Shown piece after piece: positions 55,153 through 64,000 of a DNA stretch of 64,000 nucleotides. The notes under the pieces are model-generated. The model saw only the letters and a program-made list of their open reading frames with translations, made no database searches and was not told where the DNA came from. A program made the translations under genes and the position numbers. Each line of letters begins with the position of its first letter. Within the stretch, counting starts at the first letter, position 1. The stretch comes from an uncultured Rhizobiaceae group bacterium (lineage in GTDB: Bacteria > Pseudomonadota > Alphaproteobacteria > Rhizobiales > Rhizobiaceae), in the NCBI GenBank assembly GCA_937930635.1, contig CALHCF010000009.1, forward strand, positions 1 to 64,000, written 5' to 3'.

Positions 55153-56040
55153 TTGACGTTAGAAATCGTTGAACGGGCACCGGCCAAGATCAATCTGGCT
55201 CTTCATGTGACGGGTCACCGAGACGACGGCTATCACATGCTGGACAGTCTCGTTACCTTTGCTGCGTTCGGCGATGAACTGGTGTTTCGGCCTGCCGATG
55301 ATCTGACGCTGGCTCTTGAAGGGCCAGAGGCCGGTTCTCTTTCCAATACAGACAATCTGGTACTTCGGGCCGCGCATGAACTGAGGGACGCTCTTGCCGA
55401 CAAAAAACGGATCACCAGGCCGGGTGCATCCATCAAGCTGCACAAGAACCTCCCTGTCTCATCAGGCGTTGGCGGCGGATCAGCCGATGCAGCGGCAACC
55501 CTGCGTGGACTGATGCGCCTGTGGGATGCACAGATTGACGACACGCAACTGGCGAAACTGGCCCTGTCTCTTGGAGCCGACGTTCCCATGTGCCTGACCA
55601 GCCGGCCATCTCATATCAGCGGCATTGGCGAGGAAATTGCGCCGGTCAATCTCCCGGTTTTTGACATGGTTCTCATCAATCCACGGCAGGCCGTTTCCAC
55701 CCCTGATGTTTTCAAAAAACTTGACCGGAAAAACAACGCCTCCATGAGCCGGCTTCCAAAAACCAGCACCTGTACTGACTGGACAAGCTGGCTGGACATG
55801 CAGCGCAACGACCTCCAAGCTCCCGCTACAAATCTTGCCCCTGAAATCCTGGATTGTCTTGAAGCGCTCAGGAGAGAGAATAACTGCCTGCTTGCCCGCA
55901 TGTCGGGTTCTGGCGCCACCTGTTTTGGGATATATGAAAGCGCTGCATCAGCGGAAGCTGCCGCGCAGTCTCTCAGGACCGCTCATCCCGATTGGTGGGT
56001 CGTCGCAACTAGATCGATCAGTTGGAGTTCACCATCATGA
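55153..56040 (+). CDS. ispE: 4-diphosphocytidyl-2-C-methyl-D-erythritol kinase
   Basis: 295 residues, GHMP kinase fold. MEP-pathway enzyme downstream of Dxs. Landmarks are ERAPAKINLALHVTGHRDDGYHMLDSLV, ATP loop PVSSGVGGGSADAAATLRGL, and the C-terminal MSGSGATCFGIYES. The start is TTG 55153; no ATG is in frame until residue 29, inside the conserved domain, and the leader is a weak ribosome site. The stop overlaps the moaB start (ATGA). Confidence 0.95.
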   Translation: MTLEIVERAPAKINLALHVTGHRDDGYHMLDSLVTFAAFGDELVFRPADDLTLALEGPEAGSLSNTDNLVLRAAHELRDALADKKRITRPGASIKLHKNLPVSSGVGGGSADAAATLRGLMRLWDAQIDDTQLAKLALSLGADVPMCLTSRPSHISGIGEEIAPVNLPVFDMVLINPRQAVSTPDVFKKLDRKNNASMSRLPKTSTCTDWTSWLDMQRNDLQAPATNLAPEILDCLEALRRENNCLLARMSGSGATCFGIYESAASAEAAAQSLRTAHPDWWVVATRSISWSSPS

Positions 56041-56585
56041 GCCGCATTGACGAAAGCCGCCCCTTTATTCCGATATCCATCGCGATACTTACGGTATCGG
56101 ACACGCGGTCGGTGGACGATGACCGTTCAGGGACCATACTGGTCGAGAGGCTGGAGAAAGACGGACATCGACTGGCAGACCGCGCCATCGTGACTGACGA
56201 TGTGGACGCCATCCAGCAAAAGGTAAAAAGCTGGATTGGCGATGACGCCGTTGATGTTGTGATCACAACAGGCGGCACGGGTTTTACCGGACGCGATGTA
56301 ACGCCGGACGCTCTGGAGCCGTTGTTTGAAAAGCGGATGGATGGATTTTCCATCGCCTTTCACATGCTCAGCCATGAGAAAATAGGAACATCGACCGTCC
56401 AATCCCGCGCTACGGCAGGTGTTTGCGGAACCACATTTATCTTCTGCCTTCCCGGCTCTCCCGGTGCCTGCAAAGACGGTTGGGACGGAATACTCTCCAG
56501 GCAGCTCGACTACCGGCACTTGCCCTGCAATTTTGTGGAGATCATGCCCCGGCTGGACGAAAATCTGCAGCGAAGCAAGACCTAG
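56037..56585 (+). CDS. moaB: Molybdenum cofactor biosynthesis protein MoaB
   Basis: 182 residues, MoaB/MogA fold. The molybdopterin/ATP-binding signature is ITTGGTGFTGRDVTPDA; also VSDTRSVDDDRSG near the N-terminus. It adenylylates molybdopterin before metal insertion. ATG 56037 has GGAG about 9 bp upstream and overlaps the ispE stop by 4 bp. Confidence 0.95.
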   Translation: MSRIDESRPFIPISIAILTVSDTRSVDDDRSGTILVERLEKDGHRLADRAIVTDDVDAIQQKVKSWIGDDAVDVVITTGGTGFTGRDVTPDALEPLFEKRMDGFSIAFHMLSHEKIGTSTVQSRATAGVCGTTFIFCLPGSPGACKDGWDGILSRQLDYRHLPCNFVEIMPRLDENLQRSKT

Positions 56586-56721
56586 CTCGCACCACACAGG
56601 GTGGAAAGAAATCCACAGCCACGGCGTTCACTTCATTTTGTTCTTGTAATGTTCTCATTTCTGCGATAGGAATATATGCGTTAAATACGACGAAGACCGG
56701 CGCATAAAGGAGAATATTGCT

Positions 56722-57891
56722 GTGGAACATCATCTTGATGCCGTTCAGAATGCTGACCACCATGCCTTTGCGCCAGGAGGTAACGCTGCCCGCGCTGATG
56801 CTCTGGTGGAAAGAGCCGGTGTTCGGGTCAAGGAAGCACAACGCCGTGGACGGGCTGCGGGTATCAACCCTGCCGGCCGCTTTGAGAGCACATCACGGCA
56901 TGTTTTTGATGATGGCTGGCAAACTCTGGACGAGCTTCCGCCCTTCAAGACAGATGTGACTGTTGAAAGTCCGCGCAGCGTTCTTACGCGCAATGAATCG
57001 CAGGATTTGCCTTTTGACCGGTCGGTCAATCCTTATCGTGGGTGCGAACACGGCTGCGTTTACTGTTTTGCGCGCCCCTCTCATTCTTACATGGGGCTTT
57101 CAGCCGGGCTTGATTTTGAAACGAAGCTGTTTGCCAAACCCAATGCTGCAAAACTTCTGCGCAGGGAACTTGCAGCACCCGGTTATACGGTCAAATCAAT
57201 CGCAATGGGGACGAATACCGACCCCTATCAGCCGATTGAAAAGCAATGGCGTGTGACCCGCGAGATCCTGGAAGTTCTTGAAGAAACCAACCACCCGGTT
57301 GGCATTGTTACCAAGTCGGCATTGGTTACCCGTGACATTGATATTCTTAGCCGCATGGCTTCAAAGGGGCTGGCGCGGGTTGCTGTTTCGGTGACATCGC
57401 TGGACCGTCGTCTTTCAAGGGCAATGGAGCCTCGGGCAGCAACACCGACACTGCGGCTTGATACCATACGCCAGCTTGGAGATGCGGGCATTCCGGTTTC
57501 AGTGATGGTTGCACCTGTCATTCCCGCTTTGACCGACCACGAGATGGAACGCATTCTTGATGCTGCAAAATCCAATGGCGCCAGTGATGCCGGTTATGTG
57601 TTGTTGCGTCTGCCCCATGAGGTGAGCGGCCTGTTTAAGGAATGGCTGCTGCGTCACTATCCGGACCGATACACCCATGTTCTGTCTGTTTTGCGTTCGA
57701 TGCGCGGAGGAAAGGACTATGATGCTGAATGGGGAACGCGGCTGCGGGGTGTTGGACCCTATGCCTGGCAATTGGGACGACGTTTCGAGATCGCTACACG
57801 AAAGGCCGGGCTTGCTCCCATGCGCATGAGCCTGCGTTTAGATCTTTTTTCACCACCGGTCCTTTCCGGCACTCAGCTCTCACTTTTTTAG
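56722..57891 (+). CDS. PA0069-family radical SAM protein
   Basis: 389 residues. Radical-SAM cluster ligands in GCEHGCVYCFARP (CxxxCxxC). It resembles spore photoproduct lyase-like SplB, group PA0069, with GTNTDPYQPIEK and SVTSLDRRLSRAMEPRA. A C-terminal DUF-type extension follows. Reaction unknown. The start is GTG 56722 with AAGGAG about 9 bp upstream. Confidence 0.9.
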   Translation: MEHHLDAVQNADHHAFAPGGNAARADALVERAGVRVKEAQRRGRAAGINPAGRFESTSRHVFDDGWQTLDELPPFKTDVTVESPRSVLTRNESQDLPFDRSVNPYRGCEHGCVYCFARPSHSYMGLSAGLDFETKLFAKPNAAKLLRRELAAPGYTVKSIAMGTNTDPYQPIEKQWRVTREILEVLEETNHPVGIVTKSALVTRDIDILSRMASKGLARVAVSVTSLDRRLSRAMEPRAATPTLRLDTIRQLGDAGIPVSVMVAPVIPALTDHEMERILDAAKSNGASDAGYVLLRLPHEVSGLFKEWLLRHYPDRYTHVLSVLRSMRGGKDYDAEWGTRLRGVGPYAWQLGRRFEIATRKAGLAPMRMSLRLDLFSPPVLSGTQLSLF

Positions 57892-57975
57892 GGAGCTTCT
57901 TTCTTCCCCATGTGTTTTTAACTCGTGGCACATGGGGCTCTTGCGGAGAATTGACGACACGGGCACTTTCCCCCG

Positions 57976-58659
57976 ATGCCTTCCAGAACAGTCAATTCTC
58001 CGCAACTTTTCAGACCGGCATCCGGCCCGGACTTCTCAATTGAGAGAGATCTTTATAAAGAGGGGCATCAGGCTGTATGCGGAATAGATGAGGCCGGTCG
58101 TGGCCCTCTTGCAGGTCCCGTTACAGCGGCGGCCGTCATACTTGATCGTGACAACATCCCTGAAGGACTGCACGATTCAAAAAAACTCACGCAAGCCAGG
58201 CGCGAAAGCCTGTTCGGTGATATTTTGGCATCTGCCACGGTGTCAGTTGTCAGTATCAGCGCCGCAAAGATAGACCAGATCAACATTCGCGCCGCTTCTC
58301 TTCTCGCCATGGAAATGGCCGCTGCCGGTCTTGCGCACGCTCCCGATCACGCCCTGATTGATGGCAATGCATTGCCAGACAACATGCCCTGCCCAGCCAC
58401 TCCGTTGGTAAAGGGAGATGCCCGCGTCCTGTCAATTTCGGCAGCTTCAATCATTGCCAAAGTGGTTCGCGACCAAATGATGATAGGGGCAGATGCGCTG
58501 TTTCCAGGGTACGGGTTTGCCGGGCACAAGGGCTATCCGACAGCGGCCCACCGCAATGCCGTGATGGAACTGGGGCCGTGCCCGCTTCACCGCCGCAGCT
58601 TTGCTCCGGTCGCAGCCGCGCTGGCTGAACACTATCAAGAAAAACCCGGCGCTGAATGA
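57976..58659 (+). CDS. rnhB: Ribonuclease HII
   Basis: 227 residues. Removes single ribonucleotides and RNA primers from DNA. Acidic active-site segments are CGIDEAGRGPLAGPV (Asp-Glu) and HALIDGNALP; a third acidic residue is in the SISAASIIAKVVRDQMM helix. The first 30 residues are poorly conserved, so the exact start may be later. The 3' end overlaps the atp terminator. Confidence 0.94.
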   Translation: MPSRTVNSPQLFRPASGPDFSIERDLYKEGHQAVCGIDEAGRGPLAGPVTAAAVILDRDNIPEGLHDSKKLTQARRESLFGDILASATVSVVSISAAKIDQINIRAASLLAMEMAAAGLAHAPDHALIDGNALPDNMPCPATPLVKGDARVLSISAASIIAKVVRDQMMIGADALFPGYGFAGHKGYPTAAHRNAVMELGPCPLHRRSFAPVAAALAEHYQEKPGAE

Positions 58660-58670
58660 ACAGTGCCGGG
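58640..58670 (-). terminator. Rho-independent terminator of the Fo operon, inside rnhB 3' end
   Basis: Minus strand: CCCGGCACTG-TTCATT-CAGCGCCGGG followed by TTTTTCTT. The stem is 10 bp with one G-T pair. It starts 35 bp after the atpF stop and overlaps the last codons and stop of rnhB; on the plus strand it could also serve rnhB, with a weaker T-run (TCTTTG). Confidence 0.85.
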
Positions 58671-58704
58671 TCTTTGAATTTCAAAAGTCAGACAGGCCAA
58701 CTTG

Positions 58705-59190
58705 TCAGTTCATGCGTGCCTTCACTTCTGCAAGGCTTTGCTTGAACATATTTGTTGCCTCTGCACCGGCCATTTTCTTACCAATCAGGCTTTCGGCAGC
58801 ATCAACCGCAACTTCCACCGCGGCAGCTTTGACTTCGGCAACAGCCTGGGTTTCTGCCTGGGCAATTTTCTGCTCAGCGATTGCGGTGCGGCGCGTCACA
58901 TATTCTTCAGTCTTACGTTCCGCTTCCGCCGCCAGAGCTTCGGCCTCACGCTTGGCGGCTGACACGATGCCTTCCGCCTCCTGCTCTGCTTCTTTTCGCT
59001 TACGCTGATATTCAGCAAGCAATTGTTGGGCTTCCTCACGCAGCTTACGAGCCTCATCGAGATCGTTGCGAATCTTTTCCGAGCGATCATCGAGCCCTTT
59101 TGTCACCATGCCCGGCACCTTGAGATAGGCAATCAGGACAAAAAACAGGACCAGAGCGACGGTTGCCCAAAATGTTGCATCGAGTTCCAT
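58705..59190 (-). CDS. atpF: F-type ATP synthase subunit b
   Basis: 161 residues. N-terminal membrane helix (MELDATFWATVALVLFFVLIAY), then a long charged coiled coil forming the peripheral stalk. ATG 59190 has AGGAG 7 bp upstream; the longer frame upstream overlaps the b' gene. Last gene of the Fo operon, followed by a terminator. Confidence 0.95.
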   Translation of the reverse strand: MELDATFWATVALVLFFVLIAYLKVPGMVTKGLDDRSEKIRNDLDEARKLREEAQQLLAEYQRKRKEAEQEAEGIVSAAKREAEALAAEAERKTEEYVTRRTAIAEQKIAQAETQAVAEVKAAAVEVAVDAAESLIGKKMAGAEATNMFKQSLAEVKARMN

Positions 59191-59200
59191 GAGAAATCTC

Positions 59201-59740
59201 CTATCGCCGCGCCGCAGAAACGGCGGAAGCAATGTCCGCCTTTGTGACTTTGCCACTTATGATCTGCGAAACAAGCGCCGCCGTTGTTTCTTCGGCAATG
59301 GACCCCACTTCACCCATGGCTTTTGCCTTGATCGACGCGATGCTGGCTTCGGCACCAGCAATTTTGTCGGCCAGTTCTGCCTCAACAGATGCCCGTTTGG
59401 CATCAAGTTCTGCTTTTGCTGAATCGCGGGCTTCCTGAGCAATGCCGTGGGCCTTGGCCTTCGCCTCCGCCAACTCCTGCTCGTAAGCAGCCAGCGCTGC
59501 GTCAGACTCATCCTTGAGCTGATTGGCTTCGTCGAGATCCTGAGCGATGCGATCGCTGCGCGTCTCAAGAATTGCTGAGATGCGCGGCAGTGCCACTTTC
59601 GACATCAGATAATAGAAGAGCCCGAATGTGATCGCCAGCCAAAGCAGCTGGGATGTAAAATAGGTAGGATCAAACGGAGGAAAAACACCGCTTGCCCCTT
59701 GCTCAACCGCGCCTTCGGCGCCTGAATTCGATGCAGCCAT
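59201..59740 (-). CDS. F-type ATP synthase subunit b'
   Basis: 179 residues. Acidic, Gly/Ala-rich N-terminus ([14 protein letters not shown]) then one membrane helix ([23 protein letters not shown]) and coiled coil. Alphaproteobacteria use a b-b' heterodimer; this is the divergent b' partner. GGAG lies 7 bp before ATG. 10-bp gap to atpF. Confidence 0.94.
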   Translation of the reverse strand: MAASNSGAEGAVEQGASGVFPPFDPTYFTSQLLWLAITFGLFYYLMSKVALPRISAILETRSDRIAQDLDEANQLKDESDAALAAYEQELAEAKAKAHGIAQEARDSAKAELDAKRASVEAELADKIAGAEASIASIKAKAMGEVGSIAEETTAALVSQIISGKVTKADIASAVSAARR

Positions 59741-59815
59741 CAGCTACTCCCTGGACCTCGCAAGACCGAGGCGCTCGGCCCATGCCAACCGCCTCGACCA
59801 GTTATCTTCGATCTA

Positions 59816-60052
59816 TTAGACGGCGAAGATGAGAAGAAGCGCGATCAGCAACGAGAAGATGCCGAGGGCTTCTGTCACAGCAAAGCCAAAGATCAGGCGG
59901 CCAAACTGACCGTCAGCTGCAGAGGGATTACGCAACGCGCCTGAAAGGAAGTTGCCAAACAGCGAACCAAGACCGATGCCTGCTCCAGCCATGCCCACGC
60001 ATGCCATGCCAGCGCCAATGTATTTGCCAGCGTCGATGATTGCCTGTTCCAT
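59816..60052 (-). CDS. atpE: F-type ATP synthase subunit c
   Basis: 78 residues, two membrane helices with Gly-rich first helix ([21 protein letters not shown]), polar loop ALRNPSA and the proton-binding Glu in [14 protein letters not shown]. Forms the rotor ring. AGGAG lies 7 bp before ATG. Confidence 0.97.
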   Translation of the reverse strand: MEQAIIDAGKYIGAGMACVGMAGAGIGLGSLFGNFLSGALRNPSAADGQFGRLIFGFAVTEALGIFSLLIALLLIFAV

Positions 60053-60109
60053 ATTTTTTCTCCTGTGGAATTTGGAACCGAATGTCGGAATGAATTGAAA
60101 TGAGTCGTC

Positions 60110-60859
60110 CTAGTGAGACGGATGGATTGCATCGTTGAGATACATGCAGGTCAAAATCGCGAAGACATAGGCCTGAAGGAAAGCAACGAGAAATTCGAGG
60201 GCGGTGAGTGCAACGGTAAAGGCCAGCGGCAAGATAGAGGCCAGAACGCCCCCAATGCCAAGACCGCTTAGAGTGACGATAAACCCGGCAAACACCTTAA
60301 GCGTGATGTGACCCGCCAGCAGATTGGCGAAAAGGCGCACTGATAAGCTGATTGGGCGAGAGATGAACGACATCACCTCGATCAGAACAATTAGCGGAAT
60401 CAAAACTCCAGGTACGCCGGATGGCACAAACAGCTTGAGGAACCCAAGACCGTTTTTCCAGAAGCCATAAACAACGACTGTCCCGATCACCAGAAGCGCC
60501 AGCGCTGCTGTAATGACGATGTGGCTCGCCACCGTGAAGAAATAGGGAAACATGCCAAACAGGTTCGCCACCAGAATGAAGACGAATAACGAGAACACCA
60601 GCGGAAAGAACTTCATCCCTTCCGAACCGGCACTATCCCGTAACAGCCCGGCTACAAACTCGTAACACATTTCGGAAATCGACTGCAGGCGGGTCGGGAT
60701 CAGACCACGCCCGGAAGTCGTTAGAATGAGAAACGCGGATGCGAGGCCAACTGTGGCCACCATGAACAGCGCAGAATTGGTAAAGGAGATATCGTATCCG
60801 CCGACTTCAAGCGGCAGAATTTTTGAAATCTGAAACTGGTGGATAGGATCGTTTGCCAC
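60110..60859 (-). CDS. atpB: F-type ATP synthase subunit a
   Basis: 249 residues, five to six membrane helices. The essential Arg is in [14 protein letters not shown]. With the c-ring it forms the proton path. The start codon is GTG 60859 with AGAGG about 6 bp upstream. Downstream of atpI in the Fo operon. Confidence 0.97.
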   Translation of the reverse strand: MANDPIHQFQISKILPLEVGGYDISFTNSALFMVATVGLASAFLILTTSGRGLIPTRLQSISEMCYEFVAGLLRDSAGSEGMKFFPLVFSLFVFILVANLFGMFPYFFTVASHIVITAALALLVIGTVVVYGFWKNGLGFLKLFVPSGVPGVLIPLIVLIEVMSFISRPISLSVRLFANLLAGHITLKVFAGFIVTLSGLGIGGVLASILPLAFTVALTALEFLVAFLQAYVFAILTCMYLNDAIHPSH

Positions 60860-60970
60860 CTGAACCTCTTTATATCTTAAGAGCGGCAGTCACTACCGCA
60901 CTTTTCTGGCGTCGTTTGGCACAAACCAGGGGGGCGGCTCAAGTCCGTATTGCCCCTTATTGCACGTTTT

Positions 60971-61348
60971 TTATGATTCCCCGCCGTCCGTGTCGCGGTC
61001 AGCCTGTTCCCGCACCTTATGAAGGCGCATTCCTGATTCTGCAACCACCCCGGCAGCACGCATCACATTGAGCACTGCAGCAGCAAATCCAATCATCAGG
61101 AAAAAAATCAGGCCCCACGGTGAAGTACCGAAAAATCTGTCGAACGCATAACCGATTAAGGCTCCAACCACAACGCCTGCGATGAACTCGCTGCTCAGTT
61201 TCATGGCCTGGGCAATACCGGCCCGGTCACCGGAAGCTGGCTTGTCGTTTTTCTGGGAATCCCTGGCCGGGGACTTATCAAGCCGGGCCTTCAGATTATC
61301 CAGCCTGGCGGAAAGATCTTCACCCTGCGATGGGTCATTGTCGGACAT
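60971..61348 (-). CDS. atpI: ATP synthase assembly/accessory protein AtpI
   Basis: 125 residues. Charged N-terminus, then two membrane helices (SSEFIAGVVVGALIGYAFDRFFG and WGLIFFLMIGFAAAVLNVMRAAG). AtpI is thought to help c-ring assembly or Mg uptake. ATG 61348 (MSDNDPSQGE) has no strong ribosome site. First gene of the Fo operon. Confidence 0.92.
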   Translation of the reverse strand: MSDNDPSQGEDLSARLDNLKARLDKSPARDSQKNDKPASGDRAGIAQAMKLSSEFIAGVVVGALIGYAFDRFFGTSPWGLIFFLMIGFAAAVLNVMRAAGVVAESGMRLHKVREQADRDTDGGES

Positions 61349-61491
61349 GGGTAGCGCCACAATTGAGACATGCACGGGCCAGCAGCCCGGCAAACAAGGT
61401 GACAATAGAAGCGGCCTTTCGACGAGTCAACGTGAAGGCCGCTCCTGCAATATATTGAAATATATGATTTTATTTCGAAGCAAGCAGGTGC

Positions 61492-63051
61492 TTAACTCCA
61501 GCCCCCGCCATATGTGCGGTAGAAAATATGGCGACCAATCTTGGTCATCTTCTTCATTTTACGACGCCAGCGCGGCCAAACATAGTCGGCATGATAATGG
61601 CTGGACGAGCCAACTGAGCGCAGCCAGATACGGCCTTCAATCGACTTGTTGGCGATATCAACGGCAGTTGCCCAATTGCTGCGAGACTTCACTTTGTCGC
61701 GGATACCGTCACAGGTGAACGAAAACTGGCAGCGATTGCGCTTGTGACGATTCTGGTACACCACACCACAAACAGTATTTGGGTAGGCCGGATTTTTTAC
61801 GCGGTTAAGAATGACCTGAGCAACAGCCTGCTGCCCCTTGATGGGCTCGCCGCGCGCCTCAAAATAGATGCCGATGGCGAGGCATTGACGTGATTTCTTT
61901 GAAAAAGCCTTCTTTGGCAGGGGATTAGCCGCCCAGCGGTGATCACCACGGCTGAGTTTGATGACCGACTTTCGCCCATCGTTTTGTGGACGCAGAACCG
62001 CAGCAAATGCGCTGGCAATGGAACGTTCCTGAGGCGCATAGGCGGAAAGATGGGAATTCGGTTTACCTTTTGCCGATGCGGATGCAAGAACAGTGTCCGA
62101 ACTCTGCTTTTTCACCTTCTCCATAACCTTGGCCATCACACGCGACGCAGCACGTGCACTGTCCAGATGGCCCTTGGAAAGGCGAACTCGTGGCTTTGGA
62201 TAGATGGCCGGTTTCCGCAGCGGTTTTGCTAAAACGGTCGTGTGTATAAGCGGTTTATTGGGCTCAAAATTGGCAAGACGCAATTGTGCGCTCTGCCCGT
62301 CGATAAATGGGCTGACGCCGGGAACCTGAGCATAAGCGGCTAGGGTCTCTGGAAGCGTCATTTCCCGCAATTTCTTGCTGCGGATGTCGGCTTCAAATGA
62401 CTGGTAGTCATTCATCATGCCGTGAATGGCAAAATGATGGGGTACCGCCATATCCCCGGTATTCGCGCTTGTATTAACGCCTGTATTTACACTTGTATTC
62501 AGGCTCGTATTCAGACTGGCAACTCTAATCGATCCAACGCTTTTTACGGAGGTGTCGTCACTTGAAAACTTGGGGGAATTTGATGCTGCAAAGGTGAAAC
62601 CGGAACGCAAAGAATTTGTCTTGAGCGCAACGGGAGTTACCTTGGGCTTGGGTTTGAAAACCCGGTCACCCTTTAATGACGCAACAATAACGGGTTTCTC
62701 TCCGGTTCCCAGATCGTGTTCGTCGTCAAGAACATGGGTTCCACCCGCCGTCTTGATGGCGAGCGCATAGCGTGTGGCAAATGCAGGAGTGTCCTTTTCC
62801 CGGTTTGCGGTTGCCGCGTGAACGGATCCCTTGGGAATGGAAACAAGCCTGTTGAGCCAACGTGCTTCCTGCGGCTGATAGACGCCGGTTCCCGCCAACT
62901 CACCAACGTCCTGATGAGATACTGTGCTCGTCCCGACTGCTGTCGCGGCAAGAACGACGCCCGACCAAAAAATTGTGTGCATTTTCCCCGCAGTACAAAA
63001 GCGTATCGCCTTCTGACGGCTATTGCCGGCAGCTACCTTTGAAGTACGCAT
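61492..63051 (-). CDS. SleB-type cell wall hydrolase
   Basis: 519 residues. N-terminal export signal/membrane segment (about 24-45), a long low-complexity middle, and a C-terminal Hydrolase_2/SleB domain (about 385-519: [60 protein letters not shown]). It likely cleaves peptidoglycan in the periplasm. Residues 179-199 are tandem NTS/NTG tetrapeptides. ATG 63051 has GGAG 7 bp upstream. Confidence 0.9.
   Translation of the reverse strand: MRTSKVAAGNSRQKAIRFCTAGKMHTIFWSGVVLAATAVGTSTVSHQDVGELAGTGVYQPQEARWLNRLVSIPKGSVHAATANREKDTPAFATRYALAIKTAGGTHVLDDEHDLGTGEKPVIVASLKGDRVFKPKPKVTPVALKTNSLRSGFTFAASNSPKFSSDDTSVKSVGSIRVASLNTSLNTSVNTGVNTSANTGDMAVPHHFAIHGMMNDYQSFEADIRSKKLREMTLPETLAAYAQVPGVSPFIDGQSAQLRLANFEPNKPLIHTTVLAKPLRKPAIYPKPRVRLSKGHLDSARAASRVMAKVMEKVKKQSSDTVLASASAKGKPNSHLSAYAPQERSIASAFAAVLRPQNDGRKSVIKLSRGDHRWAANPLPKKAFSKKSRQCLAIGIYFEARGEPIKGQQAVAQVILNRVKNPAYPNTVCGVVYQNRHKRNRCQFSFTCDGIRDKVKSRSNWATAVDIANKSIEGRIWLRSVGSSSHYHADYVWPRWRRKMKKMTKIGRHIFYRTYGGGWS
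62455..62517 (-). repeat. 12-bp tandem repeat inside the SleB gene
   Basis: About five copies of a degenerate 12-bp unit, read as [20 protein letters not shown]. In-frame length change would not disrupt the protein. Lies in the linker, not the catalytic domain. Confidence 0.8.
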
Positions 63052-63158
63052 TACTTAACTCCAACCCCATACACGAGACCAGCGGCCAGCGCGTCACGGG
63101 TGTCTAGACGCACATTGTGCCAATTTTTAGAATTTGCCGCGTTAACCTTTATTTTTTC

Positions 63159-64000
63159 TTAACGGTTGGAGCGCCGCTTCCGGTTGGCATAAGGGTTGTC
63201 CCCTTTGCGCATGTGCAGCCGCAGGGGCACACCGGGCAATTCGAAGGTGGCCCGCAGGTTGTTGAGCAGATAGCGCTCGTAAGAGGCAGGCACCCCTTCC
63301 GGGCGGGTGCACTGGACAACAAATGTTGGAGGGCGGGCCTTTGCCTGCGTGATATATTTGAAGCGAATACGCCGGCCAGAAACTGCTGGTGGAGGATGAT
63401 AAGCCTGAACTCCATCGACCCAACGGTTGAGTTGTGACGTTGGTATGCGCGTGTTCCAGACGCGATCTGTTGCGATCACAGCTTCCATCAGCTGCCTCAA
63501 CCCCTTCCCGGTCTGGCCGGAAAGGGTGACTGTGCGCAAGCCGCGCAATTGCGGCAGCAAGCGTTCCGTTTTCTCGTGAAGTTCGGTCAATGCCTGTTGC
63601 TTGTTTTCGACCAGATCCCATTTATTGAACGCCAGGACCGGTGCCCTGCCCTCACGGGCAACCAGATCAACAATGTGCAGGTCCTGTTTCTCAAACGGTA
63701 TGGTCGCATCAAAAACAATGATCACCACTTCGGCGTATTGAATAGCTCGCAACGCGTCTGCCACCGACAGTTTTTCCAGCTTTTCGTGGACCCGGGCCTT
63801 TCGCCGCATACCAGCGGTGTCAAACAGACGGATGGCCCTTCCCTTCCACTCCCAGTCTACGGAAATACTGTCACGGGTAATTCCTGCTTCTGGACCAGTC
63901 AGAAGCCTTTCCTGACCAAGCATTTGGTTGATAAGCGTGGACTTGCCTGCGTTCGGCCGCCCCACAATGGCAATTTTCAGAGGGCGGGTATCGTCATAGG
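63159..64000 (-). CDS. der: GTPase Der (EngA), C-terminal part, continues beyond the window
   Basis: 280 codons visible, open at the 5' side: the frame runs to base 64000 with ...[17 protein letters not shown]. Seen are the second GTPase domain (P-loop [19 protein letters not shown]) and the KH-like domain ([17 protein letters not shown], then [16 protein letters not shown]). Der is needed for 50S ribosome assembly. The first G domain lies outside the window. The visible Met codon is internal, not the start. Confidence 0.96.
   Translation of the reverse strand, partial: YDDTRPLKIAIVGRPNAGKSTLINQMLGQERLLTGPEAGITRDSISVDWEWKGRAIRLFDTAGMRRKARVHEKLEKLSVADALRAIQYAEVVIIVFDATIPFEKQDLHIVDLVAREGRAPVLAFNKWDLVENKQQALTELHEKTERLLPQLRGLRTVTLSGQTGKGLRQLMEAVIATDRVWNTRIPTSQLNRWVDGVQAYHPPPAVSGRRIRFKYITQAKARPPTFVVQCTRPEGVPASYERYLLNNLRATFELPGVPLRLHMRKGDNPYANRKRRSNR

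Noticed and set aside
1-64000. tRNA, rRNA, or a replication origin
   Set aside because: No cloverleaf with conserved T-loop, no rRNA sequence and no DnaA-box cluster was noticed; a tRNAscan or Infernal run would be needed to exclude a missed tRNA.

Overview
The window looks like chromosomal DNA of an alphaproteobacterium, most likely of the order Hyphomicrobiales (Rhizobiales), possibly marine or free-living. The evidence is gene content and order: an Fo-only ATP synthase operon with paired b and b' subunits, a dsbA-smc block close to dciA/mutY, HDAC-xseB-dxs, a DUF6101 protein, ubiA opposite purD, and polyprenyl synthase-TPR-ispE-moaB-radical SAM-rnhB. No rRNA, tRNA, CRISPR array, intact insertion sequence or integrase was seen.

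Layout. 0.3-6.2 kb (minus): a short PPDK-like protein without the PEP/pyruvate barrel, smc and a DsbA-type thioredoxin. 6.8-10.8 kb (plus): a four-gene YnjBCD-like ABC importer. 10.9-13.9 kb: dciA and mutY, divergent with start codons 3 bp apart, a HAD hydrolase and a 1-Cys peroxiredoxin. 14.0-17.4 kb: an SBP56/methanethiol-oxidase-family protein, a membrane protein translationally coupled to it, and a glycine-amidinotransferase-like enzyme. 18.4-23.7 kb: HDAC-family amidohydrolase, xseB, dxs (TTG start), SCO1 and a TrmA/RumA-type RNA methyltransferase. 23.7-26.3 kb (minus): crotonase and a DmdC-like acyl-CoA dehydrogenase. 26.4-33.9 kb: Sua5, FAD-linked dehydrogenase, DUF6101, ubiA, purD (TTG start), a second crotonase and an EamA exporter. 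34.0-40.7 kb (minus): sppA, a 58-residue membrane protein, glyQ, a double CDGSH protein, a VOC protein, glyS, ytoQ, merF and marR. A 36-bp near-perfect palindrome precedes marR.

Two stretches interrupt this housekeeping backbone and look acquired. The first (40.7-43.1 kb) holds one AT-rich gene that joins a DUF4062 (TIR/SLOG-like conflict) domain to what I read as a DeoR-sensor/ISOCOT domain. This is the best candidate for an undescribed system. The second (46.2-53.3 kb) has single-gene cargo: SH3-like, DsbA-fold isomerase, an orphan, an ICMT-like methyltransferase, RidA, an MFS exporter, an XRE-GrlR fusion and a GNAT. RidA and the MFS gene sit between three direct copies of a roughly 145-175 bp repeat. 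The XRE-GrlR gene has a perfect 13-bp-arm palindrome across its start and is flanked by repeated GTCGCAAAA motifs.

53.4-64.0 kb returns to backbone: TPR lipoprotein-like/secreted protein, ispE, moaB, radical SAM protein and rnhB on plus; then the Fo operon (atpI-atpB-atpE-atpF'-atpF), a SleB-type wall hydrolase and the 3' part of der on minus. Isoprenoid and quinone supply (dxs, ispE, polyprenyl synthase, ubiA), respiration (SCO1, Fo) and translation/DNA maintenance (glyQS, sua5, mutY, smc, rnhB, xseB) dominate. Functions were assigned by reading the translations; no database search was run.
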